From Isoetes taiwanensis (lineage: Eukaryota > Streptophyta > Lycopodiopsida > Isoetales > Isoetaceae): a stretch of 64,000 bases of DNA. Shown here piece by piece: positions 36,218 to 48,078 of the stretch (the first letter of the stretch is position 1; every line of letters begins with the position of its first letter). The DNA lies in NCBI GenBank assembly GCA_021234155.1, contig JAJEKV010000005.1:20072089-20136088 (forward strand). The letters are read 5' to 3'. The notes under the pieces were generated by a model. It was not told where the DNA came from, did no database searches, and worked only from the letters and a program-made list of their open reading frames with translations. A program made the position numbers and the translations under genes.

Positions 36218-36812
36218 GGGGTTCCGAAAACTTTTTGGATTTTTTTTCCAGGTTGGTTTGTCTAAGGTTTGGGGTTTTTTATTGTCGAAAAAGTTTTCCG
36301 ATAAGCTAAAAATAAGAAACAGAAAATAGGGGTTTCCTATGATTCTCGAGTTAGGGAACTTTCTTTTTGGAGATTGGATTGTAGGTGTGCGACCAGTGCA
36401 ACTGTCGACGGATAGATGGGGATGGTGGCGGGTTGCATACGCTCTAAAAATTCCGATGATGGCAGAGTTGAGTTTTCTTGCTTTGCATGCTCTATTTTGG
36501 TTGCATCCAGAGCTTCTAGAGTCTTTTGTCATGGGTTGCATGCTCCCGATTTTCAGAAGCCTATACTTCGATGTATTCGTCTGTTCGAGGCGCAACTATT
36601 ATTGTCAAGAATCCATCCACTGTTGCATGGACTCACATCGACTCACAGGTTGTAGGTTGGAAATTTCATAACAAGTGGCCATCAAGTTTTTACAACTCAG
36701 GTAAATGTTTAGTAATGTTCAATGCGTTTTGACATTTATCCAGCATGTACTTATGGGTATGAAGCTCTCATTAACGGGGTCCCATGTACTCGCTGCCATT
36801 CTTAATATAACA
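36218..36812. other. No gene recognised
   Basis: Open frames of about 110 codons on both strands at 36104-36671 overlap and show no domain. A region of moderately mixed composition precedes the next LINE 3' tail. Confidence 0.3.
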
Positions 36813-37775
36813 TAATAGAATAGAATAGAATTTTTATCATCCACAAAGACCAATTGGCATATGGGACTCAAACAAAAAGAGAGCAGTAAGCGTATTACTA
36901 TCAGGATTAAAGACCCTCGCCCCGAAGGATTTTCGAGGGAAAAACCTTAGCAGTAATAAGTATGTTATACACTGTACAATTGTATAGGACAATTCAATAC
37001 TGTCCTGGAGGACACAACTGAGTCTGTGCATCCATAACCTCTTGGAGGTATGACCCCAACAAGCCCACAGACACCGTATTCAATAACTCATGCAACGGCT
37101 GGCCAATCACTAGTAACCGAACATACCGCGCTTGGATATGGGCAAACGCTAGATAGATCTGGAGGGCATGACGTTCATCTTCAATGGCACTCTGGTGGCA
37201 ACACTGACAAAGGCTCTCCTCCCGTGCTTCCCGAATCCAACACCCAGTCTCAATGCGGAGACGATGTGCACCCATGCGAATGGAAGCTATAAGTCTGCGA
37301 TTCTTCATGGGCAAATGGGTGTACAAGTACTGGTGTGGGCCTCTCGTGAGCCTAGAATTGACTTGCTGTTGATAGTGTGCCAGCTTAATGTGCGACAGAG
37401 CATTTGCATCCCAGAGCTTGTGAAGGAAAGTAGCATCTAGGTACAACTTTAGTGCATTGTGATCCTTCTTTGTCCGTATCTGTAGGCATTTGTTTTCCTG
37501 TACACCCCAACATGAGAAGCACTGAGCTTGCTTGTCCTTCCAGCAGGCTTTGAGGCATTGGGGACCCATTGCTATGGCCAAAGCAAGGTTGGGCAAACGT
37601 GAATCACCCATAGCGACCACCTTCTGGAACAGCCCGTTGAAGGGGTAGAAAATTTGTTTCCTGGAGTAGGATCTGGTATGGAACTGTGGACTTTACCCCA
37701 AGGGCTCGTGCCAAGAAGGCTTTCTGCATCCAGAGAAGACATGTAAAGCGATTTATCAAATTTGAGAATATGCAT
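36813..37775 (-). mobile_element. LINE E: 3' part with zinc finger and (TAGAA)n tail
   Basis: On the minus strand about 37735-37640 reads (in part) LGVKSTVPYQILLQETNFLP, matching LGVKTQTPYEMILVESG of LINE A. 37620-36994 is one open frame of 208 codons with MGAHRLRIETGCWIREARE and the finger CQCCHQSAIEDERHALQ, ending in CPPGQY and a stop. The 3' UTR runs to about 36834, followed by ATAGAATAGAATAGAA (36813-36831). 5'-truncated insertion; the long open frame suggests a fairly young copy. Confidence 0.8.
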
Positions 37776-37941
37776 TGATTTGCATACTATTTAGCTGTTC
37801 AAATCATTGATTTGTCGACACTCAATAAATGAGACAAAAATTAGTTGGTAGTGCTCTCCATCAAGAATTTAAATAGGGATATATTCCAAATCTTTGTATA
37901 AAGGACTGGGGTGAGTGATGTCAGTAATTGTTGGAACAAAA

Positions 37942-38262
37942 AATTCTTGCGATTCAGCTAACAATATTATTTTCATGTTTTAGCAGGCAGGAAGCTTCAC
38001 AAGTGCACTGCATACACCATCATCTACTTTGGAACTGCATCTAACTCAATGTAGACCCCTTGCTCTAAGCAACAATTGTATCTCTACATATTAAATGGAA
38101 CCGATAATTCTCACGATTCAGCTAACAGTATTATTTTCCATGTTCTAGGAAAAGCTTTACAAATGCACTCATACACTGTTATCTACTTTGGTACTGCACC
38201 TAACTCAGCAAGAACCTTGCTGTAAGTAGCAATTATATCTCTACGTATTGAATGGGCAATAA
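37942..38262 (+). repeat. Tandem duplication, about 160-bp unit, two copies
   Basis: AATTCT(T/C)..CGATTCAGCTAACA(A/G)TATTATTTTC starts each unit (37942 and 38106). Both continue with CACTG/CACTC-ATACAC and ATCTACTTTGG(A/T)ACTGCA(T/C)CTAACTCA, and end at TATCTCTACATATT/TATCTCTACGTATT. Confidence 0.8.
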
Positions 38263-38481
38263 TGTCCCCGTCTTGATATTTAAAGCATGATTAACCAAAA
38301 GTGGAAGAAACAAACCTGGAGTTTTGTATTAGTTTTGCAAGCCACTATACAAGTAGCCTCATCTAGGAGTTACAATTTCACACTCTATAGGTCAAGGATA
38401 ATTATCAAGCTATTTTTATGGTTTCTCCATCGTTCTTTACCATTACGAAAGTTCCCATGATCTGAGGAAATTACTAGCTGT

Positions 38482-38988
38482 TGGCATCTAGAGACATTTC
38501 ATCTCCTTCATTGGGCATCTAGAGGGGTTTGTAGGTTGATCAGAAACTCACATAAGATCTAAGCCCTAGCAGTGATCAGACATCCAAAATTGGTGAAGAT
38601 ATTTCAAATAATGTTTCTTCTTATTTTTCTATTAAAAATACTGAAGAGCTATGAGACATTTGGGATAACTTTGGATAACATTTTTTTTTTTTACTCTTCT
38701 ACCAAAAGTTATTGAAAGGTTAACAGTTGGAATTGTGACTTTTGATGGTTACATTGAGCATTGCGCTAGCATTACATGTTAATCTGTTGGCATGCATCTT
38801 CTTTATTAGCATCTAGGGACATTTCATCTCCTTCATTGGGCACCTAGAGGGGTTTATAGGTTGATCAGAAACTTGCATAAGGTCTAAGCCCATTAGCAGT
38901 GATCGGACTTCTAAAATTGGTGAAGATATTTCAAATAATGTTTCTTCTTACCTTTCTACTAAAAATACTGAAGAGCTATGAGACATTT
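38482..38988 (+). repeat. Direct repeat pair, about 180 bp each
   Basis: 38482-38661 and 38808-38988 share GCATCTAG(A/G)GACATTTCAT, TTGATCAGAAACT, GGTGAAGATATTTCAAATAA and GAAGAGCTATGAGACATTT, and both lead into a TTTTACTCTTCTAC(C/T)AAAAGT block. They are separated by about 146 bp. Confidence 0.8.
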
Positions 38989-40035
38989 CTGATACATTTT
39001 TTATTTTACTCTTCTACTAAAAGTGGCATGTAATTGATGAGTTTATAAATTATTTCGATTAGTTAAGTGCCGCACGGATGTTTTTGATTGCCATATTAAG
39101 AATGGGAGAGGCGCAAGGATCCATTAATTTCCTTACTAGAGTTTTGCATGAAGATGAACACCAAGTGGTACGCGCTCTTCCATCGTACCACAAAATGCAA
39201 TATTAAATGTGCATGTAATGTGGCACTTAAAGCATGCATAATGGCATCAGAACCATATTAAATGAAGGATTATACTGCATACAATGTGGCACTTAATGCA
39301 TATGCAGTGTCATGAGAACCTCATTACAGGACTTTAGTTGGACATTATGTGAGGCACAAATGGCGCACCTTGGAAATCAACAGTTGGAGTTTGTCTTTAA
39401 GATTTGATGTCTGTTCAGATTTAGAATCCATGCTGATAATATTTATGCAGATGATTATACCCAACCAAACAAGAAGTACAACAGAGATGGTTGTGTTGAG
39501 AAGGGCAGAATTAGAAATGGATAAGACAAACATATGGAATTGCTGATGGGAAAATGCATTTGGCTTTTGAGGTCCTAATGTAATTCGTTCCAAACCTGCA
39601 GATACCTCACATGGTGAGTGCATAGATAACACCTAGATGCACATTGTGCCCATGTTGGATAAAGTACTTCATTATTGGTTGTTAATATTAATTGGAGATT
39701 ACTACAGTGTGCCATTATACATTATTGGTATCTACTTAGGACAAACTTTATGCCTGCAAATACAGTCAATCATGAATTAATAAATTGTGACTAAGTTATA
39801 GAGTACATTCAATGTTGTTTGATGTCCACACCAGCTTATGTGTTTGACATTGCGTGCAGTGCAGTAGGACATAATATACTGGCGCTTATATGTCTGATCC
39901 ATTAAACTGTATTTGTAAGTATATCCAACCTCTTGCATCAACTAAATTGTTGTCTGCTTAACGTGCATATAAATGGGCCTCCAAGGTTCCTACTTTGTTT
40001 GTTGAATTTTGCTATCAAAATGTTAAAATTCCATG
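38989..40035. other. No gene recognised
   Basis: AT-rich. Two diverged copies of a TGTGGCACTTAA(A/T)GCAT motif lie at about 39220 and 39285. Nothing coding is supported. Confidence 0.3.
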
Positions 40036-40165
40036 AATAAGAAGATAAGATAAGATAAGATAAGATAAGATGGATTTTTACGTCCACGGGAACCCAACTG
40101 GTTATGGGACGTCATATGCAAGGGCAACAGCCCATCTAAGACCTAGGGACTAGGCCCCATCACCA
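40036..40165 (-). mobile_element. LINE F: 3' end with (GATAA)n tail
   Basis: Five GATAA units (40043-40070) are joined to GGATTTTTACGTCC...AACCCAACTGGTTATGGGACGT. That aligns with the LINE E 3' end (ATTTTTATCATCC...GACCAATTGGCATATGGGAC). ACGTCC and GGGACGT form a stem around the intervening 21 nt. No LINE protein could be read further inwards. Confidence 0.65.
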
Positions 40166-41006
40166 AACACAATAACCAAATATTAAAAGACTACCAAGAA
40201 GAAGATATTCTAATGCTAGTGGTAATTTTGTGCTTCTAAAATTATCTAGACAAAGCCAATCCACGGATTGGAAGGTAACCTAACTAGAAGTGGAAGTTGC
40301 AGTTTGATCTTGACGTACTCATCCATTTGCATGGAGAAGGGATTGAGAGGATTGTGTATGTTGTATATCAACCATGCACATGTATTTTTTCTTAGTTTCA
40401 ACATCATTTTATTTAGCATAATTTGGTAGAAATATTCAGAATTATTTATTAACCCTGGGTTGCTCATTATATCGAGCATATCTGCTTAATCCTGATGTAC
40501 ATCTATTGTTTGTGCTTTGAGAAGATGATACGATAGTTATAAACAAACCAAATCTTCAATCAAAGTTTAGCCTATACCCAACTCCAAAGACCTCTGCATG
40601 ATGGGTATGTTCAATCTATGTTTCAACAGAATTTGGTTTTCTTTCTGCTGGACAAAGCTTATACCATCATTTGAGTATAATATCTTCACAGTCCTCAAGT
40701 TTTATGGAGTTTTTGTTTTGTAGAATTCTATCCTTCGAGTCGAGCACTTGGGTACTCAGTGAACTGTAAAGTATTGATACAACGACATTGCATTTCCACA
40801 AATTCCAAGTTAGAATGGACTGTAACATTTCCTCACTCATTTTTTTTCTAATCTACATCAGGACAACTCAAGCTCCAAGTCTTTTAATGTGTAAGGAAGC
40901 TATGTATGTCGCATGCACGTTTCCATAGTTAGTGCTCTCTTATTCACTGATGTATTCTATTGCTTCTCATTGGCATAGAAATTTCTCTTAAATAGAGATT
41001 TAAAAG

Positions 41007-41089
41007 GCTGCCATAAAGTTGAAAGCCCCTTTTGAAAAGAGCATAGGTTGCCGCCATAAAGTTGAAGGCCCCTTTTGAAAAGAGTATAG
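41007..41089 (+). repeat. Tandem duplication, about 41-bp unit
   Basis: GCCATAAAGTTGAA(A/G)GCCCC and TTTTGAAAAGAG(C/T)ATAG occur twice in a row. Confidence 0.85.
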
Positions 41090-41687
41090 AAAAACCTACT
41101 CTGCCTAGAATAATCTGTATTGTGGTGTTTTTGCATCAAAGACCAGCATGCCAAAGTGGTGGTTAAAGCATCTGGGATTTTTCACTTGACAACATTAGTT
41201 ACTATTTCTTTCGATGTAACAAAGAGTCCGTACATAAATGCTTCCAACGTGGATATGAGACCCTTTGCTAATTAATCTCTTAGCATTTGATACAATCTAT
41301 CAATCCTTTGGCATGACAATATGAAGTTATAACTCAGGCCAAAAGCAAGCTTACAATGTGGATGTTGATGTGAACATATGCCTATCAAAATTTGTACGTT
41401 GTAACGATATAGCAGCTTCATCTCTTAACAATAGCCATAGCTCTACATAATGCACAAGAAGTACCGTTTTGCTAAAATATAATGCTTTAAACATTCATGC
41501 TAAATAAGTAATCATATATTGATTTTTATTTATCTATTATTAGCATGTTTTCCTTTGTTCTCTAGACTATCTTGGGAATCTCTAGATTGATAGCTGGGTA
41601 TCAAATTAGGGAATTAATCAATCACAAATCTACCATTATCGAGGCTTGCTTATAGCTTGCTGCTTGCTACGCATGCAATGAGTTGTC

Positions 41688-41752
41688 TAGATTATGCATA
41701 TACATGCATCCATGAGTTGTGTAGATTACGCATATACATGCAATGGGATGTC
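41688..41752 (+). repeat. Tandem duplication, about 34-bp unit
   Basis: (A)TGAGTTGT(C/G)TAGATTA(T/C)GC and ATATACATGCA(T/A) occur twice in succession. Confidence 0.75.
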
Positions 41753-42104
41753 CTGCAATACAATATTTCTACAAGTACAATATCTTCTTTGAACCTCAAG
41801 ATAGTGCCACCTTTAAATATTAACTAAATTTGATACCATTGGCATCCATTCTCTCTCTCAAGCACTCAGCCGTTCAAGACTTTGTTTTCCATAGGGCTTA
41901 AATTAAAAAAAAAAAAAAGAAGCCCATTGTTATTCAATACATAAATTCATAAACTCATTTGTGCCATCTACAAATGCATTCATTCAATTAATTGACATTA
42001 AGCATTAACATCTTTGCTAATGTATTGTAAATACATCTATGGCTTCATCATTTCGTACAATATAATTGTACCTATGCACGGCAATGCCGAGCACCATTAC
42101 TAGT

Positions 42105-43523
42105 TATTATAAATCTTCAATTCATTCAAGTATTGAAGCAGAGTCTCGATTACTAGTTAATAAGTGATTTTCTTTTAGATTTCAATACCAAGACGGGGGG
42201 CACATCTACTGCAACTATTCCTTCATTGAGCATAAATACCTTCTTGACTAGCAAGGATAATTTGTTGGCAGTCTCAACATAAGTTGATCCGATCATTATA
42301 TTGATCTCTTTGGCTAATGCTTCTCTTACAAGTTAAATTATGCACCAATACATCATCTACAGTTGCATATGTTTTGGCCTAGAAATTGATTATATCTCTC
42401 ACTGATGCACCAAAGACAACTAGAACTTTTCTAGAGCTTTTGCTCGTGAAGGAAGTAGCTCACCACTCAACCAGATCTTTCTGAGCTAAGAAATTGGCAC
42501 TTCAATGTAAACCAATATGAAAATTTGCACAATACAAATATACAAAAGTAGAAAATCTCTTTGCCTTAAAAAAGGGCCATTTTAAATTGTAATAGACTTT
42601 GGCCTTGCCAAAGCTACAGACAATCATTCTGCCTCTACTTTTAGAGTTCCATACCCCACTTTAGTGCTAATAACTTTGGTTCTTTTAAGATGCTCTCAAG
42701 ATCAGAGATAATGCTTGTTCTGAAATGCAACAAAGTTTTATCTTTCAGGCCCATATGATGGCCCCCTTCTGAAATAGGGCCTCAAATCCTAAACTTATGG
42801 ACTTTTTTCGAAGTCCAGAGGGCAAAAGTGAGACTTGAATTTATTGCAGGTTGTTTAGGCATAGTCCAAAAGTTAGAGAGCCATAGGCGCCATCGTTGGA
42901 GGTCATCTCGAGCTCAGATTTATTGGCTCAACTAGTAGATTAGCGCAACTTTATGTACGTTACCTTAATAAGTATAGTACAATTATTACTTTAAACAATT
43001 ACAAAAATTGAATTTGAAGTAATTTAAAATTAAGAGGCATGAACATGTATTAGTACCTTAAGTATGTATGGTACCTATACCATAAAAGGCGTACTCAACA
43101 GCACTGCACTTTATTGATTTATAAAATTTTATTTCTTCAAGAATTTTTAATTGCATGTTGCCCCCATAAGTTATTACCTCTAGATTCATACCTCCCCTTT
43201 TCATCCTAAAGACCATGAGAGTAATTTCTTCTTTTATACGGATTTTAGAACCAGTTACAAGGGTCACCAAATGACCATGGTTTTTAGAGGTCATCTCCCT
43301 TCTTGAAACCCGCTTCCAGATTCACTCGGTGACCATGATTTTCATATGTCTAACATTTGGAAATGGCCTACTTGCCATCTTTGATGCAAATCTAGAACTT
43401 TATAGTTTATGTACCTTACCTCTTGTTTAGACTCTACTTCTCCTTCCATACCCACGAAGTTGGAGTCAAAGGACTTTGCTACACGTACTCTTCACTCTTT
43501 CAAGTGGCAACAAGTAATGCCTT
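42105..43523 (+). repeat. Long direct repeat, copy 2 (about 1.4 kb)
   Basis: Second copy of 33280-35085, lacking about 450 bp of copy 1 and with other small indels. It stops at CAAGTGGCAACAA, where the T-rich 3' end of an L1-type element begins at about 43522. Confidence 0.75.
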
Positions 43524-45255
43524 TTTCTTTTTTTTTTTGAAGGATGACAGACATATTCATGACTAAATCGTGAAAATAATTACATAGGTCTGAGGTACGT
43601 GTTAAAAACCTAGAGGAAAAAATAGTTCCTCTATGCAAAGCTATTGGAAGCCTCAGATGATCTATGTGAAAAATAAACCTCACATTTTAAATCACCAATA
43701 TGAACAGCTGGAGCTTATTTCTGTCGTGCTCCCTTCTTAAGTGAAACTTACGTCTAACCATGATTATGACCGTTAACTTGCCCAATGCACGAGGCAAGCC
43801 AACTGCATTGAAGAAGAAAAAATGGTTTCAGAAGAAGCTGGTAGAGCTTCCATCTGTGCACAATGAGATTCCTCTATAGCGTGTGATGCCTCAACCACTA
43901 TACTAGGTGCTACATTGTCTTGCACAAACGATGTGGTCACAGGAGTAATAAATGGGACGATAGCACATGATACCTTAGGTAAACAACGACATCGGCATTG
44001 ACGAAGCCTTAGGTAAAGAGGACACAAGAAGAGATACCAAGATCGGGAGAAAACTCACCGAAGGAGAGAAAAGGAAGGTATAAATAATGAGAACTAGAGA
44101 CTAAAGTTGAAATTATATTGTGCCTGAAAACAAAGAAACAAGTGAAGGGATAATAGTGGAAGATGTAGTAGGTGGAGTTCTAGGGACTGAATAGCAGAAG
44201 TTGGAAACGAATAAGATAGTAGAAGATGGGAGGACTAGCAAATAAAGATGTGCGAATTTCTGGTAACATGGATGCAAGTTCTGGACTATTTAACAAAGTC
44301 AAAATTAACTTCTTGTAGTATGCCATTTTTTACCACCACACTGTCTAGGATATAGTGGTCAATTGGAATTGAAAATGTGCATGCCCAACTCATTTGCAAT
44401 AGAGATTAAGAATTCATGGACCAACATATCACTGGTAAATCAGCGAGAGAGAACCTACACGGCGTTTTAAGAGCTAAAACTATACCTGGAGATAAACCAA
44501 GAGTATAGTATTGATAAACGAGAAAACTAATGCCCATAGGATCTATTCCACAAGAGAGTAATTTCTTCAACATCCGCAGTATTAAACATGATCCAAAATA
44601 CATTCTTACCCAGCTTCTTCAAAGATTCATAAGCACGCAAACTAGGACGTGAGAGATGATACGAAAGCCATTGCACATGAGACTTATGATTCATCTCAAC
44701 TAGGAGCATCACTGAGGCTGTGATATAAGAACTACAAATTGTCTGGTGAAATACATTATCTGGTGGAAGATCTAAACCAAGTTGGTGTTCTTTGCCTTAA
44801 GCACCTCTAAAATCAAAGAAAACTCTTCCTTACTTGTAAAAGATAAAATTTCAAGTGCATCATCAATCCATGCTAGCCATGTAAAACAAGAAGTATCTTT
44901 ACGAATCCAATCAGAGAAAGATGGAAGACCCTTTATATAGAATTTGAACCTTTCCAAGCTCGAAGAGCATCAGACCTGGAAAAAACCATCTTGAAAGTAG
45001 TGGGCCTATCAGATGAGATTTTCTTGGCTTCCATTAGAAGGGCTAATGTGACTTGAAGATTTCTCTAAAGGTGGAAAACTTTGGAGAAGAATCATCATCT
45101 TGCAGAGCCAAAGAATTAACATAAACAGAGGGAAACGTCTGTGAAACTCATCTAATTCACTTTTGAGACATAATATAGATCTCCACAGGCTTCCTATACT
45201 TGCCATTTTATACTGATGTGCCCTCAAATTCATGCAATCTACACACATCACAGGT
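43522..45255 (-). mobile_element. L1-type LINE remnant with DUF4283-like ORF1 part
   Basis: A T-rich stretch at 43522-43539 is the poly(A) end on the minus strand. Upstream in transcription order, 44712-44527 reads GKNVFWIMFNTADVEE, a neighbouring frame reads GIDPMGISFLVYQYYTLG, then RFSLADLPVICW (44480-44420). The order F-W-x-x-F-x(n)-E, then G-x-x-x-x-Y/W, then LADLP...W follows the DUF4283-type domain of plant L1 ORF1/gag-like proteins. Upstream pieces (45251-44772) show no domain. Frameshifts and a missing RT indicate a deleted copy. Confidence 0.45.
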
Positions 45256-45484
45256 GCAAGTGCAATTCTTTGGATGTTTGGTCCTCATCCCATTGATTCT
45301 ATCCACTAGGATTTGCATCCTTACATGTTGAATGCAACAACAACTATTGAAGTCCTATCAATTTCACACCTAACCAAGTTCTTGCTTCTTAAATGCTCAA
45401 AGACGAATCTTAATTCCTGGATGTTGGTCTTTGGACCACTTGAACAATAGCATCTGCGTGAAATGAACACTAAATTGTTATGAT

Positions 45485-45800
45485 GTGTATGCACATACAC
45501 CACACCACACATATCATATCCAACAGACTGAGCACCTTAGTGCAGTCTACATATCATATACACCACACCATACCACACCATGCACTATACCATGCCCCAC
45601 ACACAGACTAAGCACCTTAGTGTTGTGTACATACCATATACCACACCACACCACACCATGCACCACACACATCATACCCACCAAATTGACTACACTAAAC
45701 TCATGTCGCACCACGCACCACACATCATAAAGCATGTATTATATACCACACACTATGCACCCGATAACATACAACACCACCACATATACTACACGCATAC
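45485..45800 (+). repeat. CACCA-rich minisatellite (C-rich on + strand)
   Basis: ACCACACCACA/ATACCACACCATGCAC units with an embedded AGACT(G/A)AGCACCTTAGTG block recurring about every 80 bp (45527 and 45607). The apparent reading frames are a product of the repeat. Confidence 0.8.
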
Positions 45801-45807
45801 ACCATAT

Positions 45808-45985
45808 GTGTGGTAGTACCAGGAGATGGTGGGGGGGTGGTGAAGTGGTGGGTGTGATGGTGGGGGGTGGTGGGAGGTGAGGGGGTGGTGCGAAGGTGGT
45901 GAGTAGGCGATGGTGAATGGTGGGTGAAATGTGGTGGTGGTAAAAAATGTGAATGTGATGGTGATGAGGGTATAGCATTTTGGGG
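45808..45985 (+). repeat. GGTGG-rich minisatellite (G-rich on + strand)
   Basis: GGTGGTG/GGTGGGGG/GATGGTGA units. The strand composition flips at about 45805 (ACCATATGTGTGGTAG), so the G-rich strand lies on + here and on - in the preceding block. Many G runs can form quadruplexes. Confidence 0.8.
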
Positions 45986-46329
45986 AAGGGGAGTGGGTAG
46001 ATAGTGTAGGTGGTGGTAAATGTGGATGGTGGCATTAAGGGACAGGGGGTATAAATAAAATAATGAATCTACACACAACATACATTGAACATCACACCCA
46101 CATACTATCTACTATCTATTGAACATGCACAAGCCCACATGACATCATGAATATTACGCACCCCACACCACACATCACGTCACTTTCCTATCAAATATGG
46201 TCTGTCATAAACATTCTATAAATCATACCTTCATAAGAATTCTAAAAAGCGTACCTTAGTCTAACTTAAAAAGATTTAGTCCTTTACTATTCACTAAATC
46301 ATATCCCTGCACTAGTTTTTCTGCATTTC

Positions 46330-46828
46330 TTCTGTTCCGAGTTAATATTCTGGCAGCAATAGCTAGAGATGTTCAGGGCTGATAGTGGAGTTGCTAGAGC
46401 TGACAAGGAGGGTCTGAGGTGGGCTCTAACCAATGTCCGTAACAGGTCTCCGAAGGTAGATATGCCAAAGGCTACCTTCTTTGCAGATTTTGAAGCCATG
46501 TTGCCTTTGTACAACAGAATAGATGTAACACCAGAAATGGCTATTTGGGAGTAGGAGAATGGGGCCAGAATGACAAAATAAGAGCTGAATGACAAGATCT
46601 TTGATCTTATGATGCATGCAACTACAAAACTAGGAATAGAACGAGTTAATAAACACTTCAGAATTTTGAATCAACAGTAGTGTGACATGTTGGCAGGGAT
46701 GGTTGCACATTGTGAGGGAATGCAGGAAGCTATGGCAAGCTACATTCTATGCACTTCTGGTATGACAGCACAAAGCTTGGATGATTTAGTGAAAAAAAAC
46801 TATTATCTTGGATGCACCACCACTTGAA
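46330..46828 (+). pseudogene. Unknown single-frame coding remnant with three premature stops
   Basis: From about 46363 the same phase runs to 46828 (about 155 codons) and is interrupted by TAG (46552), TAA (46576) and TAG (46678) before a final TGA. Segments read ADKEGLRWALTNVRNRSPK, ATFFADFEAMLPLYNRIDV, ELNDKIFDLMMHATTKLGIE and CDMLAGMVAHCEGMQEAMAS. The lack of frameshifts shows a coding past. All three stops can arise from glutamine codons by C-to-T change. No family was recognised; a putative acceptor lies at about 46361 (GCAGCAATAG). Confidence 0.5.
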
Positions 46829-47039
46829 TCAGTATTGCCAGCTTCTCCTACTACTCAATGAAATGTATGGGTAAAAAAATTCTAGTTTATTCTAGTGTGT
46901 ACAGAGTCAGAGCTTTGGAAAAAATAAATTTTGTAATATAGTACTTTCTTAATATATTATAAATATTATTGGACAGAGAATGTATACTTTGAGTCGATAT
47001 ATGTCAATGAATGAAACTTTTAAGATCAATTACTCTGTC

Positions 47040-47515
47040 ATTTTCAAATATGTAGCACAATAATAGGGGGTTCCAGGGGGATTTGATATGGATGTGAAAA
47101 TGACAATTCCTAAAACCATAGACCATATCCCTAAAACAATTGAATGGGTTATTTAAAAAAAAAATATAGATCTAAGATAAAAATTAAACACGTTAGCTCA
47201 CTAGTTATATTGGTCAAATCAGTCTTATTAGGACATTAGGTTATTTTGATAAAGGTTCAAGCCCTCGTACTTCATATTTTAAAATTTTAGGCGAAGCCTT
47301 ATAGAGGTTCCATATTCCATCAAAACCTTAGGCGAACTCGTATTTCATATTTCAAAATCATAGGCGCCCCCAATCATAAATGACCCTAAGCGAAACGAGA
47401 GGTGCCCAGAGGCCTCAACGTACAGTCTGGGGTGTAGGATGACGGATCCAACGACCGAGGTAGTTCATGGTGCACCTCGTTTAGAATATGTTACACACAG
47501 GCTCTGTAAAAGAAT
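47040..47515 (-). mobile_element. tRNA-derived SINE S3 (inverted)
   Basis: Reverse-complement copy of the S2/S4 family and the longest version. On this plus strand the tRNA-like part is direct: GTTAGCTCACTAGTTATATT (A-box-like) and AAGGTTCAAGCCC (B-box). It ends with the CCTGGAACC/GGTTCCAGG segment also seen in S2. Both ends carry GT(A/GCT)ACATATT-type motifs. Confidence 0.65.
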
Positions 47516-47736
47516 GTATTTGTAACTCAATTCTGTCATGTTCTAATATTCTCACATATTAAAAATTATGTAGCAACCTTTTGAAGTCAACTATACACAA
47601 TCCACACGCTGCATATAGTACACCATAAACACTATACAACACAATGACTACCATATACACCACCATACTATGCACTATAACTAAGAAAACATGAACAACA
47701 ATAGAATTAAAAAACTAACATGTGATTCCTCCAGAT
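47516..47736. other. Spacer between inverted SINE copies
   Basis: About 220 bp, partly CA-rich (ACACCA, ACCATAC), resembling the minisatellite at 45.5 kb. Confidence 0.4.
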
Positions 47737-48077
47737 AGTGTGCTACATATTCTAAACAAGGTGCATCCTGAACTACCACAGTCATCAGATCCGTCGATCC
47801 TACGGCCCAGACCGTACGTTGGGGTCTCTGGGCGTCTCTCATTTCTCTTATGGTCATATATGATTGGGGGCGCCTATGATTTTGAAATATGAAATACGAG
47901 TTCGCCTAAGGTTTTGAGGGAATATCGAAATTCTATACGGCTTTGCCTAAGGTTTTAGAATATCAAATACGGGGGCTTGAACCTCTACCAAAATAATTCA
48001 GTATCCTAATAAGACTACTTTAACCAATATACCTAGTGAGCTAATGTGAATATTTTCTATCGTGAATCTGTACTTTT
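47737..48077 (+). mobile_element. tRNA-derived SINE S4
   Basis: Starts GTGCTACATATTCTAAACAA, contains CGGCCCAGACCGTACGTTGG and two AATATGAAATACGA-type blocks, then the (minus-strand) tRNA-like body. It diverges from S2 at its right end. With S3 it forms an inverted pair around a 220-bp spacer. Confidence 0.65.
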
Positions 48078-48078
48078 T

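Larger units (their letters stand above)
40166..42104. other. Intergenic, no gene recognised
   Basis: AT-rich, with short tandem duplications (listed) and an A tract at about 41908-41921. No coding region supported. Confidence 0.3.

Noticed and set aside
45485-46081. Open frames rich in His/Thr/Pro over the CACCA/GGTGG repeats
   Set aside because: Products of the minisatellite on both strands, with no start context or domain.
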